Made by a program: the position numbers and the translations under genes. Below, piece by piece: positions 1 through 7,532 of a stretch of DNA of 15,893 bases. Under the pieces are notes generated by a model that had not been told where the DNA came from, ran no database searches, and saw nothing but the letters and a program-made list of their open reading frames with translations. This DNA is from Byssochlamys sp. IMV 00236 (Eukaryota > Ascomycota > Eurotiomycetes > Eurotiales > Thermoascaceae). Every line of letters starts with the position of its first letter. The first letter of the stretch is position 1. The stretch covers positions 1 through 15,893 of the forward strand of contig MSJH02000272.1 in the NCBI GenBank assembly GCA_001931875.2, in the 5' to 3' direction.

Positions 1-16
1 CTAACCTTTTAATTAG
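1..16 (+). other. 3' end of an intron (branch site and acceptor) of the SMG8 gene
   Basis: CTAAC at 1-5, a short T-rich stretch and TTAG ending at 16 form a typical short-intron 3' end. The frame downstream of base 17 is open and reads DANVKFYQ, SMG8-like sequence that continues without a stop into the frame of the Met at 83. Confidence 0.7.
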
Positions 17-1194
17 GACGCAAACGTTAAGTTTTATCAACGGTTTACTTGCTGTTTAGGAAAAGACAGAGCAGCGCTAGATATGAAAGCATCTGTTTTT
101 GGAGACAATCAGCATCTTGAACTAAGATACGATGATGTGCCTGCCGATGACTCTGCGTTACTCCTCCTTGGACCTGCCAGTGTATACAAAAACAATGTAG
201 GATTGGATAATGTAGAAGGGTTTTTGAACAATACCAATTACCTTATCCCATGGTCCATTACAACAGTAAATGATTTGAAGCTTCATCAACAGGAACAAGT
301 CGAGAAAAAGGCTAAAGAAGCCATAACGACTGTACTACAGCCTGTCCCAAATCAAGAAGAGTGGCCTGTTCTAGGAAAGGCGCCCGTTGCAGCCTCAAAA
401 ACGACTAAAGCCATACCAGCACCCACTGCTGCCTCGCTTGAAGCATTTCCTGCACTAGGCACTAATCCTCCACCCGCCCCTACGCCTGTTATTACACCTG
501 AAATACCTGTAAAGCAATTATTTGAAGCCAAAGAGAATAGCAATAGTCGCGGTAGTAGTAGACGTAGACGATACAATAGAATGCGGGATAGACTGCAAGG
601 ATTGATCCGAGGCTATATAGGTGCGGAGTATGAATGTGCCCAGGGACATCGTTTCTTGAGTTGCGGTGAAGGAAGGGTTTGCAAGATAGGACATGCTGGT
701 CATCCAAAGGAGCATGGAAACTATTTTGTTCATCAGGATTTAAACGTCTTTATCCTCTGCCCCTGCTGTTACACACCCAGTGGCAATGGCAGTAACGCTG
801 CAATCAGTAGTTCAAGTGAAGTTACGGCTCAGTTAATGCGATTATATGTTGTCACTCCAGATGAGGATATTACAATTTCTATAGAACCCAAGATAAAGGT
901 AAGCACCTTGTGTAGATAACAATAAGAGGGGGAAGGAAAGCTAAACATGCATTATAGATTAATATCCCTGGATCTGACAAGTCAATCCATGTAAATCTTG
1001 GTATTCGTGATCCTCTCTATCTCGGTCCTGGGGGCACCTATGTATTACGCTTGCCATTTATTTATCGTGATGAAAACGGGTTACCGATCCCTATTGAAAC
1101 GGATATTGAAAGACGAATGACAAGTGCAGTACTACAAAAGGATTATATAAAGTTCCATTACAAGAAAGCATCGAAATGGGCATTAGCAGGATAA
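17..1194 (+). CDS. SMG8: SMG8 homologue, C-terminal part (5' partial)
   Basis: SMG8 binds SMG9 and the SMG1 kinase and restrains UPF1 phosphorylation in nonsense-mediated mRNA decay. The window opens inside an intron: a CTAAC branch site at 1-5 and an acceptor AG at 15-16 lead into an exon open from base 17, in frame with the Met at 83, so that Met is internal. Exons are 17-898 and 958-1194, joined across a 59-nt GTAAGC...TAG intron in phase 0. SMG8 landmarks are the TNYLIPW stretch, GYIGAEYEC, GHRF and AQLMRLYVVTPD, followed after the intron by GPGGTYVLRLPFIY, which matches the family's closing segment (VLRFPYAY in human, from memory). Between the core and the last domain lies a low-complexity insertion with two W/F-P-x-L-G motifs and an RRRR cluster. 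A Cys/His-rich stretch follows (635-769). Identification is strong; the N-terminal, G-like part lies outside the window. Confidence 0.88.
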
Positions 1195-1440
1195 GAAAAA
1201 GCAAGATATGGGTGACATACATCTGTCATATTATGGATGAACTCAAGCAAAAAAGAGAGACCATTGTATTTTGGAGTCTATTTGCACAAAGCTCAATCTT
1301 AAAATAAAGGGGGTCTTTTTTTTTTAGTGGATAATCGGAGTCATAGGAAACAAGTCACTGGGGGTTTATATATTCTAAGAAACACTTCAACCAAGGAACC
1401 CTGTTTTTATACATCTTTTTTAAATCTTGGATCTTTCAAT
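1195..1440 (+). promoter_or_regulatory. SMG8 3' flank and MGE1 promoter region
   Basis: This tandem intergenic spacer holds no gene. An AATAAA at 1303-1308, about 110 nt past the SMG8 stop, is a candidate poly(A) signal. It is followed by G5 and a T10 run (1316-1325). A TATATA core at 1367-1372, about 70 nt before the MGE1 start, is the best TATA-box candidate. Assignments rest on sequence and spacing only. Confidence 0.45.
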
Positions 1441-2236
1441 ATGCTTTCCACTTCTATTTTCCGTAATGCTGCAGCTTTGTCTGTCAAGCGCACTGTTTCT
1501 GCAAGATTAGCTATTTCTGCCCCCATGACAGCTCGCCGTGCTTATGCTACGGAAAGTGGAGAAGGAAAAACAGAACAGACAGCAAACGAGGAATCAAAGA
1601 ATGACCAAGTTCCTAAAGAAGAAGAGACCAAGGTACAAGGAGAATTATCAGAAGAAGCTAAAAAGCTTTTGGCTGAAAAGGACAAGAAAATCTCTGAACT
1701 TCAGGTAAATAAAGAAAATGAACCGTGGAAAAAAAAAAAAAAAAAAGACTAAACATACATAGGATGCATACCTCCGTTGTCTTGCTGATCAAGAGAACCT
1801 TAGAGAACGTAGTCGCAGAGAAATCGAGACAACAAAAGAATTTGCTATTCAAAAATTTGCAAAGGACCTTTTAGACACTGTTGATATTTTGAATATGGCA
1901 TTAAACGCTGTTCCCACTGAACTCCGTTCCAAGAGTACTTCCTTAGAATCTGAATTTGCAAAGGATAACGAAAAGCTCATTGATCAATTAACCAACCTTT
2001 ACACTGGTGTGTCTATGACTGAAGCTGAACTTATCAAAGCATTGAAGCGTCATGGTGTTGAACGAGTCAACCCTGAAGGAGAAGCCTTTGATCCTAATCA
2101 GCACCAAGCCTTATTCCAAGCTCCTATTCCCGGTAAGGAAGCTGGTACGATCTTTTCTGTTCAAAAGATGGGTTATACCTTGAAGGGACGTATCATTCGT
2201 CCTGCTCAAGTTGGTGTTGTTGCTGATGCTCAATAA
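1441..2236 (+). CDS. MGE1: Mitochondrial GrpE-type nucleotide exchange factor (Mge1)
   Basis: Mge1 releases ADP from mitochondrial Hsp70 (Ssc1) in the matrix and supports protein import and folding. Exons are 1441-1704 and 1763-2236, with a 58-nt phase-0 intron (GTAAAT...CATAG), giving 245 residues against about 228 in yeast. The Met at 1441 is the first ATG in frame. It opens a basic, Ser/Ala-rich, acid-free presequence ending near RRAYATES, a plausible processing-peptidase site. An acidic Glu/Lys-rich segment that probably forms the long helix follows. Exon 2 begins DAYLRCLADQENLRERSRRE, the GrpE signature, and continues with KFAKDLLDTVDILNMAL. The C-terminal beta domain shows EAFDPNQHQALFQAP and GYTLKGRIIRPAQVGVV. 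The intron carries an 18-nt A run just before its branch site. This is a confident call. Confidence 0.95.
1729..1746 (+). repeat. A18 homopolymer inside the MGE1 intron
   Basis: Eighteen consecutive A lie between the donor (1705) and the branch/acceptor (GACTAAAC...TAG, ending 1762). It is intronic; read through, it would encode a lysine run followed shortly by a stop. Confidence 0.9.
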
Positions 2237-2240
2237 GACG

Positions 2241-2267
2241 TATGTGTATGTGTGTATGTGTGTGTAT
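2241..2267. repeat. TG-rich microsatellite in the MGE1 3' UTR
   Basis: Alternating TATG/TGTG units begin five bases after the MGE1 stop. The tract sits in the 84-bp spacer shared with the convergent LAMTOR5 gene, so it may be transcribed from both sides. Confidence 0.8.
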
Positions 2268-2293
2268 ACTAAAAGTGAATTTTAAATGTACTT

Positions 2294-2299
2294 AATAAA
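2294..2299 (+). terminator. AATAAA poly(A) signal candidate for MGE1
   Basis: A perfect AATAAA lies 58 nt past the MGE1 stop, in a spacer of 84 bp before the convergent gene's stop codon. The position is normal for a fungal 3' end, so the two transcripts probably overlap. Confidence 0.6.
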
Positions 2300-2320
2300 G
2301 CCTTGTATTATATTCATAAT

Positions 2321-2753
2321 TTACATAAAAATGGCTAATGTGAACGATCCTTCATTTCGAACTACAACTTGACTATGATACAGTTGTTAGCTGTAGGATT
2401 AAACACGTGTAATAGCTTTACCTTCCCTCATATTCTACGTTTATGGTTGGATGTTCTACCTTGTCGTCTGAATAATCGTCAAGATGGTTGGCTGCATTTG
2501 CAATGGCTGTAATGAATGCAGCTGATTCAGGGCTTGCTATTCCTCTTACTTTTTGTTTTTTCATTAGTGTATGTCGTAAATGATAAATGTAATATGTATA
2601 TATACCTCCTAAACAAAAGCCCTTTTCGTCAGCTACTAACACTCCTTTCACACCTTCTTTGCTGTATCTGTTTACTATAAGTCACATAATACTTTCTCTT
2701 TGTTTTGTATGTCTTTACATTGAATCAAGCGTCGATACTAATTCAGAATCCAT
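2321..2753 (-). CDS. LAMTOR5: LAMTOR5/HBXIP-like Ragulator subunit
   Basis: LAMTOR5 is a roadblock-fold subunit of Ragulator, which anchors Rag GTPases on the lysosome or vacuole and lets amino acids activate TORC1. Four tiny exons can be joined in frame: 2753-2719, 2667-2606, 2548-2422 and 2372-2321, with introns of 51, 57 and 49 nt. The result is 91 residues, the length of human LAMTOR5. It begins MDSELVSTLDSI, then reads KGVLVADEKGFCLG (human VGVLCTDSQGLNLG, from memory), then RGIASPESAAFITAIANAA, and ends SQVVVRNEGSFTLAIFM (human NIMIQKHDGITVAVHKM). Intron 2 uses an AAAAAG acceptor, chosen because it restores LGVRG; intron 3 uses CTAAC...CATAG. The length and the alignment along the whole protein support the model, though single-family similarity is judged by eye. 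Confidence 0.82.
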
Positions 2754-3739
2754 GAATACAAAGAGTAACTGCTTAAGCTGTCTGTTGAGAGTTGTACTTT
2801 ATGAAAATTGAAATTCAGACAAATCGATGCATAGACTCTTTTCGTAAATTGATCCTTTCCTGGCTCTGGGCAGCTTGAAAAACAAGATTATTACACCTTC
2901 TGATTACGTCAGTGACTAGCATCAAAAGAAGGTTAGCACTACATGTATCAGAAAATAGGCTAATGCTATGGGCGCTTCTCCTAGGCACTACGTGTGGCAT
3001 CATTTTACAACTCCATACTACCAAAGTCTCTGCTAAATCTAAGCTTGTCCAGTTCACTCTCTCTCTGATATGAAATGAGAATTATACGTGAATGATCTTG
3101 GTTCTTTGTTAACCAACTGACCACAAATCATTTCTACAAAAAATAACCAAGATCAGTTCATGTGTAATTATTATACATTATTTCATTGGACAATCTTGCA
3201 TGTATAGGAGAAGAAGCGCCTGTAGCATTACTCCATGTCTGTAAACAAGTTCACCAATAACCAATAGCCAACGAATATAGCAACTTGCGTAAACTGTTTA
3301 TTGGTGTACGTTTTGCTAATGACTTTGGCTGTGGCTGCTGTATCAATTTTGTGCAGAGAATGGGCACAATCGTCGTGGTATTTATGATTGTGATAAAATA
3401 CGTCCAAGCTTATGACCAATATTGAATAACCATTGAAGTTGATTATGCAGCTTAGGAGCTGTTTTATTTGCGATGATGCTTTATCAACGTGTTAAAATAC
3501 GACAATAACCACAAAACTACACCTTTAAATATCGGCTCTCTGAGCTGCTGAAGCCTTGCCAAGTTATTGACAACTATCTGAACAAGCCTAGACGCGTCTG
3601 GATTTCAAGCAAAATGGCAAGCTATCGGTGACGGTAATGAATTGTTTCTCTTTTTCCTTTGCCACTTTGTAATACAACCTTGTAAATTAATCTTTCGACT
3701 AAAAATAAAACTAGATTACTTAAAAGAGCCTATTCAAGT
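2754..3739. other. About 1 kb without a convincing gene
   Basis: No frame here both starts with ATG and resembles a protein I know. Open stretches on the minus strand (2815-3057, 3228-3419, roughly 3450-3600) have no ATG start and no recognisable motif. The main structure is an imperfect inverted repeat at 2941-3250. The left end must contain the LAMTOR5 promoter and the right end the promoter of the gene at 3740. I see no TATA box with good spacing for either. Confidence 0.6.
2941..3250. repeat. Imperfect long inverted repeat (foldback-like)
   Basis: Two pairs of arms are nested. Inner pair: 3080-3103 is the reverse complement of 3145-3169 with about 22 of 25 positions matching, including TGATCTTGGTT/AACCAAGATCA, and a further TGAAAT/ATTTCA match lies just outside; the loop is 41 nt. 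Outer pair: 2958-2987 matches the reverse complement of 3201-3234 (shared blocks TAATGCTA and GGCGCTTC), and similarity weakens outward to about 2941 and 3250. The left arm carries about 65 extra bases between the two blocks. This could be a decayed miniature inverted-repeat or foldback element, or an inverted duplication. I see no clear target-site duplication. Confidence 0.6.
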
Positions 3740-4282
3740 ATGGCCGAAAGTTTAGAAAGTTTCAAATTACCATTGAAGTGGAAACCAGGTGCTGATCTCA
3801 TGAGCAAAATGCTATTAAGCGATCCAGAAATAATACGTATAATTATTCACTCTTTCATTGGTAATGCATCGATATTTGTATTACGCGTTTGAAAGCACTA
3901 ATATATAAGTCGTAATATAGATGTATATGTTCCTCCTGAAAGCTACTCAGTAGCCCCGACTGAGTGGGCTGATACTAAAGGTGTATATACCTTGTATACC
4001 TCACAAAATACGAGTAATGAAAAATTTATTCCAATACTTGCTGCTTTTCAAGAGGAAGTTAACCAAGCTACAATTTTGGAAACTATCGAACGCCTAACGT
4101 TGGTCTATAAGAATTTTAGGATTTTGCCCACAGTTTTGGTCATTTCTATCAAAAGCAGACGGATTGGTGACGGATTGGTGACGGTGACGCTGCATGATCG
4201 CAGTTTTTTTTGTAGACAGACGTTCTTCAAGCTTACACAGGGACAACAAAAGACACATACCGAACACACATATGTTTATTAA
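3740..4282 (+). CDS. Uncharacterised short protein, probably a truncated gene
   Basis: Exons 3740-3836 and 3921-4282 join in phase 1 across an 84-nt intron (GTATAA...CACTAAT...ATAG), giving 152 residues. It starts MAESLESFKLPLKWKPG, and the join reads SDPEIIHVYVPPESYS. Residues about 65-115 (FIPILAAFQEEVNQ, then YKNFRILPTVLVISIKS) follow a pattern I associate with uncharacterised Mucoromycota proteins that faintly resemble PD-(D/E)XK nucleases of the Rpn/transposase-like group (P-x-L-x-E-x-Q, then Y...LP-x-V-L-V). Here the acidic residue expected before FQ is Ala, so a nuclease would be inactive. Right after ISIKS comes an 11-bp tandem duplication and a low-complexity tail with no domain character. 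I infer a 3'-truncated or decaying copy. The exon model is reasonable; the family assignment is tentative. Confidence 0.45.
4158..4188 (+). repeat. 11-bp tandem duplication at the end of the uncharacterised gene
   Basis: The unit GGATTGGTGAC occurs at 4161-4171 and 4172-4182 and is followed by a partial copy GGTGAC (4183-4188). Because 11 is not a multiple of three, gain or loss of a copy shifts the frame of the surrounding gene. Confidence 0.85.
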
Positions 4283-4337
4283 AGAATTAGTTATTTGATG
4301 TAATCAGTAGTTGGATGAGAAGAGGTGGTGATAAGCC

Positions 4338-5240
4338 TTAGTTATCCAGTAGGTTTACTTTATACAGTTTCCTTACAGAATTAAAGCAAACAATGGGATG
4401 TCCATTCTATTTAATAGTTTAGTAAACCAGTTGACGACAATAAACACCTCACCTTTTGAGCATCTTTTAGTTCATCTACTGTTATCACATCTTCAACCAA
4501 GTCTTGATTATGTAAAAGCAGAAATGCTCGAAATACTCCTGGAAGCAACCCACATTCAAGCTTGGGTGTCTTCCACCGATACTTTTCTCCTTCAACACAT
4601 CGTATAGCAATATTCGCTATACTTGTTTCCGTAACATGTCTATGCTTATTCCACAAGATAACATCAAATGGCTGATCATCAGTCGCATGCCAATCACATC
4701 TGGTTCTTTCTCTTGCATTGTTGTAAACGTCTCGTTTTGTGGTTTTATGCACAATGAATGGATCGTCAGAATCTTTGGAGATAGGTTCAGTATCCAACAC
4801 GACGTTCCAGACTGGCTCTGTATTAGTCACTTCATCCAATGACATGTACGAAAACTCGGGTTCTGTTAGTTGTGTATATTCAATATGCATATTTGAGTCT
4901 GGGTCAACTAACAAGCGAATCTGAGGAGGACGAATAGGTTGGTACATGTTGTGATTACAAATACTAGGCTTACTCGATAACAGGAATCTTCAGTAGGTAA
5001 TGTGCGTCCAAGTTCATTTGTAATGTCTTGTCTCGTTAATCTTGTTGAGAACAAAGTATGATCTAGTAAGTTGAATTCAAGCATGGCTGCCAACAGTCTT
5101 TCTATATGCTCATCCAATAAAAAGAAGCCTAGCTTGTAGATTTAGAACAAAAAACATGCCTAAACACTTGATTCATCAGGAAACATGCCAGCATCGGGTG
5201 TATATAAAATAGTTTCCAATAAGCTAAAGTCTTTTTCCAT
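4338..5240 (-). CDS. ABZ2: Aminodeoxychorismate lyase (PABA synthesis)
   Basis: This PLP enzyme of the class IV aminotransferase fold turns 4-amino-4-deoxychorismate into p-aminobenzoate and pyruvate for folate. Exons are 5240-5168, 5128-4974, 4920-4453 and 4406-4338, with introns of 39, 53 and 46 nt; all phases agree, giving 254 residues. Family marks in order are LLDEHIERLLA (residues about 28-38), RIRLLVDPD at the exon 2/3 join, HKTTKRD with the likely PLP-binding Lys at about 135, ILWN, TETSIANIA with Glu about 174, CGLLPGVFR (about 199-207), and CFNSVRKLYKVNL near the end. The last exon was recovered because reading on past 4453 gives a stop and loses the CFNSVR motif. Uncertain point: intron 1 is only 39 nt with a GTGTTT donor. 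A fungal ABZ2-type lyase is the best call; a D-amino-acid or branched-chain aminotransferase is less likely. Confidence 0.87.
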
Positions 5241-5435
5241 TATCAACAACAACAACAAAAAAAAAAAGAAAAAAAGAAGCAAGAAATCTTTGTAGACATT
5301 TTTTTATTTATAGACGTGTGCAAGTAGCTACACTTGCTCATGGGCACGGGGGGGGAACTTTACACCCAAGCGTATATACGAAGCGATTGCTTATTTACTC
5401 CCACTTTCATTTATGCTGCCCCCGTTTGTAAGGCA
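5241..5435 (-). promoter_or_regulatory. Promoter and 5' leader of the aminodeoxychorismate lyase gene
   Basis: On the minus strand a TATAAATA box (5312-5305) stands 65-72 nt before the ATG and is followed by a pyrimidine-rich leader ending in GTTGTT repeats right before the start. Upstream of the TATA box is a dyad, GCAAGT-n6-ACTTGC, at 5320-5337. A G8 run (plus strand) lies at 5348-5355. The upstream part must also contain the 3' end of the transporter gene; I see no perfect AATAAA there. Confidence 0.55.
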
Positions 5436-7321
5436 TTAGTCACACACTTCAGAGTTGCTTGTTGAAGAAGAGGGTAATAGAGCTTTACGGATGCTGTAGA
5501 ATGTACTAATAAACATGATGATCAGTCCAAATATCGTACATGCCCAGTGACAGATCTTTGAACTGTGAAAAAGCGGTCCATTAGATAGTTTCAAGAAACA
5601 CAAAGGCGGGAGAACAAAGGCAAGGACAGTAGCGGAAAACGCTCCGGTGAGTTCTAGGACTATACCGAGATTACATGTAAGTAAGGATATGGCCACTGTT
5701 GTCAGTATAAGTACGCTTGTGATGAAAAAGTGTCGCATTTTATCAAACTTGGCTGATGGCCAAAAATATGTTTCTAATACCTTTTTACATATATTACATC
5801 ATCTCTCTCTATTTGTAAATAAACAACCTTACCTCTCGGCATACAAAGGCTTCAAGAGGAATAGTAGTAAACATGTTTAAGCCAAAAGCTAATCTTGCTA
5901 TATTAATGAGAATATTGTCTGAAGGAAAATTGTTTAGGATATTGCCTACAGAATACAGTTAAGAACTGATTAAGAATAAAAAGGAGAGGCAATTCATCAC
6001 ACACACACACGTACCGACTGTTTTATCCGTAAAAGCCCAGTAACCAGATACAGCCAAGAGCAGACATGTAAAGAAAGCAATACCCATACTCCAATGAGTT
6101 ACTGTGGCAAATCGATTGAGTGATGGTTGTCTTAGCGACCCAAATATCAAGAAACTATTATGATGACAAACAAATGCTTATGGTGGACTTTAGTTAATAC
6201 AATTGTATAATGTCTGTTATATCCTTACCAAAGCTCATGACAGCAATTGCCTGAAATGCTTCATTATTTATTATATTAAATCTTAATGCGCTAGATCCTC
6301 GGATGCTACTTGGCATTTGCGGTCCTTCAATTGCCACAGCAATGATGATAATGATAATTGCGACTAGAGCCAAAGCACTCGTCTTTGCTAGTTTCGAAAT
6401 GTCCCTGTAAAGAGAGAGCGGGTATGATACAAATAATGTAAAGAATGATATACAGAGGTTGCGATCGGCAAGCATCCAGAGCAGAGGTACTTGATCAACC
6501 TTGGGGAATAACGATCGAATGACGTGAGGAATTGTGTCACCTACGTTGTTGTTGGTAACTGGAGCCTTAATTTCATGTTTCAATTTACCTATGATTACAC
6601 AATACGCAGCCATTCCACCAAATGCAAAGGCAAATTGAAAAATGGAGATGGCTATTAAACCTGGTTTACCAAATGTAAATTCCATAAGGTCTTGATAGGT
6701 GGAAGTTCCTGATAACTTTCCATTATGGATCAATAATCGTACTGTCCAATCTTTAGAACAAATAGGGCTTAGAAGATGGGACTGAGTATGTCATTTAATG
6801 CTTACCAACTATGATTGTTAAAGCGATCAAGAGAAAAAGTCCTGTCCAAAAGCCCTACAAAGAAAGATGTGAGTTGCATAAATAAATATGCAGAAAAGGG
6901 GCAAAACACTTTACTGCTTCTTTAAATGCGAATGGTAATCCAATAATACCAGCCCCTATAATGCTGTTGGCCATATTGAGCTAAACTGTATACATTAAGA
7001 CACGTTCTGGTGTACACAATATTCCGATGCACTTACAAAGCTAGTGAATATGCTGCCTCCTTCAGAGGGCAATCTGTACTGCTTCTGTTCCAAGTCGTCA
7101 TATTCATCTAAAGCTTCATCATTTTGCTCTAGTAACGGTCTGTATTGCTGTGCCCTGTCTGCAACACTATAACTTATGGAATCTTCGAAATCAAGTTCGG
7201 CATATTCTCTAACAGCACCTGCAAGATTAGCCTCTGGTGAAGGAGAGTGGTGTGTTATCAGTGGTTGGTTAATGCACTCGGAATCTATAGACAGTCGTTG
7301 ACCATTTATAACGTTGGACAT
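5436..7321 (-). CDS. Vacuolar amino acid transporter, AVT/SLC38 (AAAP) family
   Basis: Members move neutral or basic amino acids across the vacuolar membrane with proton coupling. Eight exons: 7321-7037, 6980-6915, 6854-6806, 6750-6589, 6540-6229, 6176-6015, 5945-5833 and 5780-5436; introns are 48-69 nt and all phases agree, giving 497 residues. Residues 1-95 form a polar, acidic cytosolic tail. The first membrane helix reads NMANSIIGAGIIGLPFAFKE, the family signature. Then come DWTVRLL, YQDLMEFTFG, CVIIGDTIPHVI across the 48-nt intron, VSYPLSLYRD, MSFAFVCHHNS at the exon 5/6 join, SGYWAFTDKTVGNILNNF, and a hydrophobic C-terminal region with three or four helices; about eleven helices in all. 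The CVIIGDTIPH and CHHNS motifs point to the Avt5/6/7 branch, which mostly exports from the vacuole; the exact subfamily and substrate are not decided. A TATA-like TATATTTTT (7399-7391) lies about 70 nt upstream. Confidence 0.9.
6541..6588 (-). other. 48-nt intron without an in-frame stop
   Basis: The intron runs GTAAAT to CGTAG with a CCAAC branch. It splits a conserved CVIIG/GDTIPHV segment, yet its length is a multiple of three and it is open, so an unspliced transcript would still be translated with 16 extra residues. Homology to the family indicates it is normally removed. Confidence 0.75.
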
Positions 7322-7532
7322 CTTGTAAGAAAAAGCATATGAAATAGTGCAAAACAATTGATGATCAGTTAAGGAGCTAATAACGGGGCTAAAAATATAC
7401 CGTTTCCATAAACAGGATTCATCAGCCAATGAAAATGAATTTGAGGAATCCTGTTGTCTACCTGTGCCAAGGTCATATAGAAATGTTCACACCAAGACTA
7501 AAATAAATCTTTATCATATTTATTTAACAAGT
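7322..7532 (-). promoter_or_regulatory. Spacer: transporter promoter and THADA gene 3' end
   Basis: This spacer is 211 bp with no gene. An AATAAA on the minus strand at 7524-7519 lies 8 nt after the THADA stop and is its likely poly(A) signal. A TATA-like element at 7399-7391 is suitably placed for the transporter start at 7321. Confidence 0.5.

Noticed and set aside
1327..1440. N-terminal extension of Mge1 upstream of the ATG at 1441
   Set aside because: It would start with GTG, lies downstream of a T10 run and across the TATA-like element, and would mask the mitochondrial presequence.
2362..2390. Alternative last exon of LAMTOR5 using a CTACAG acceptor
   Set aside because: It would need a 31-nt intron and gives a short tail; the CATAG acceptor gives a normal 49-nt intron and a better match to the family C-terminus.
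2815..3057. 80-codon open frame on the minus strand next to LAMTOR5
   Set aside because: It starts with GTG, has no ATG near its start, no recognisable family and no convincing upstream exon; part of it lies in the inverted-repeat arm.
3228..3419. 63-codon minus-strand frame with one hydrophobic stretch
   Set aside because: The start codon is TTG and I could not join it to an ATG-bearing exon. A small tail-anchored protein cannot be excluded, but nothing supports it.
4398..4924. Plus-strand frames opposite the aminodeoxychorismate lyase
   Set aside because: They are shadows of a gene with clear enzyme motifs on the minus strand.
2321..7321. A functional cluster of Ragulator subunit and vacuolar amino acid transporter
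   Set aside because: They are separated by unrelated genes and the neighbourhood is otherwise mixed housekeeping; proximity alone is not evidence.
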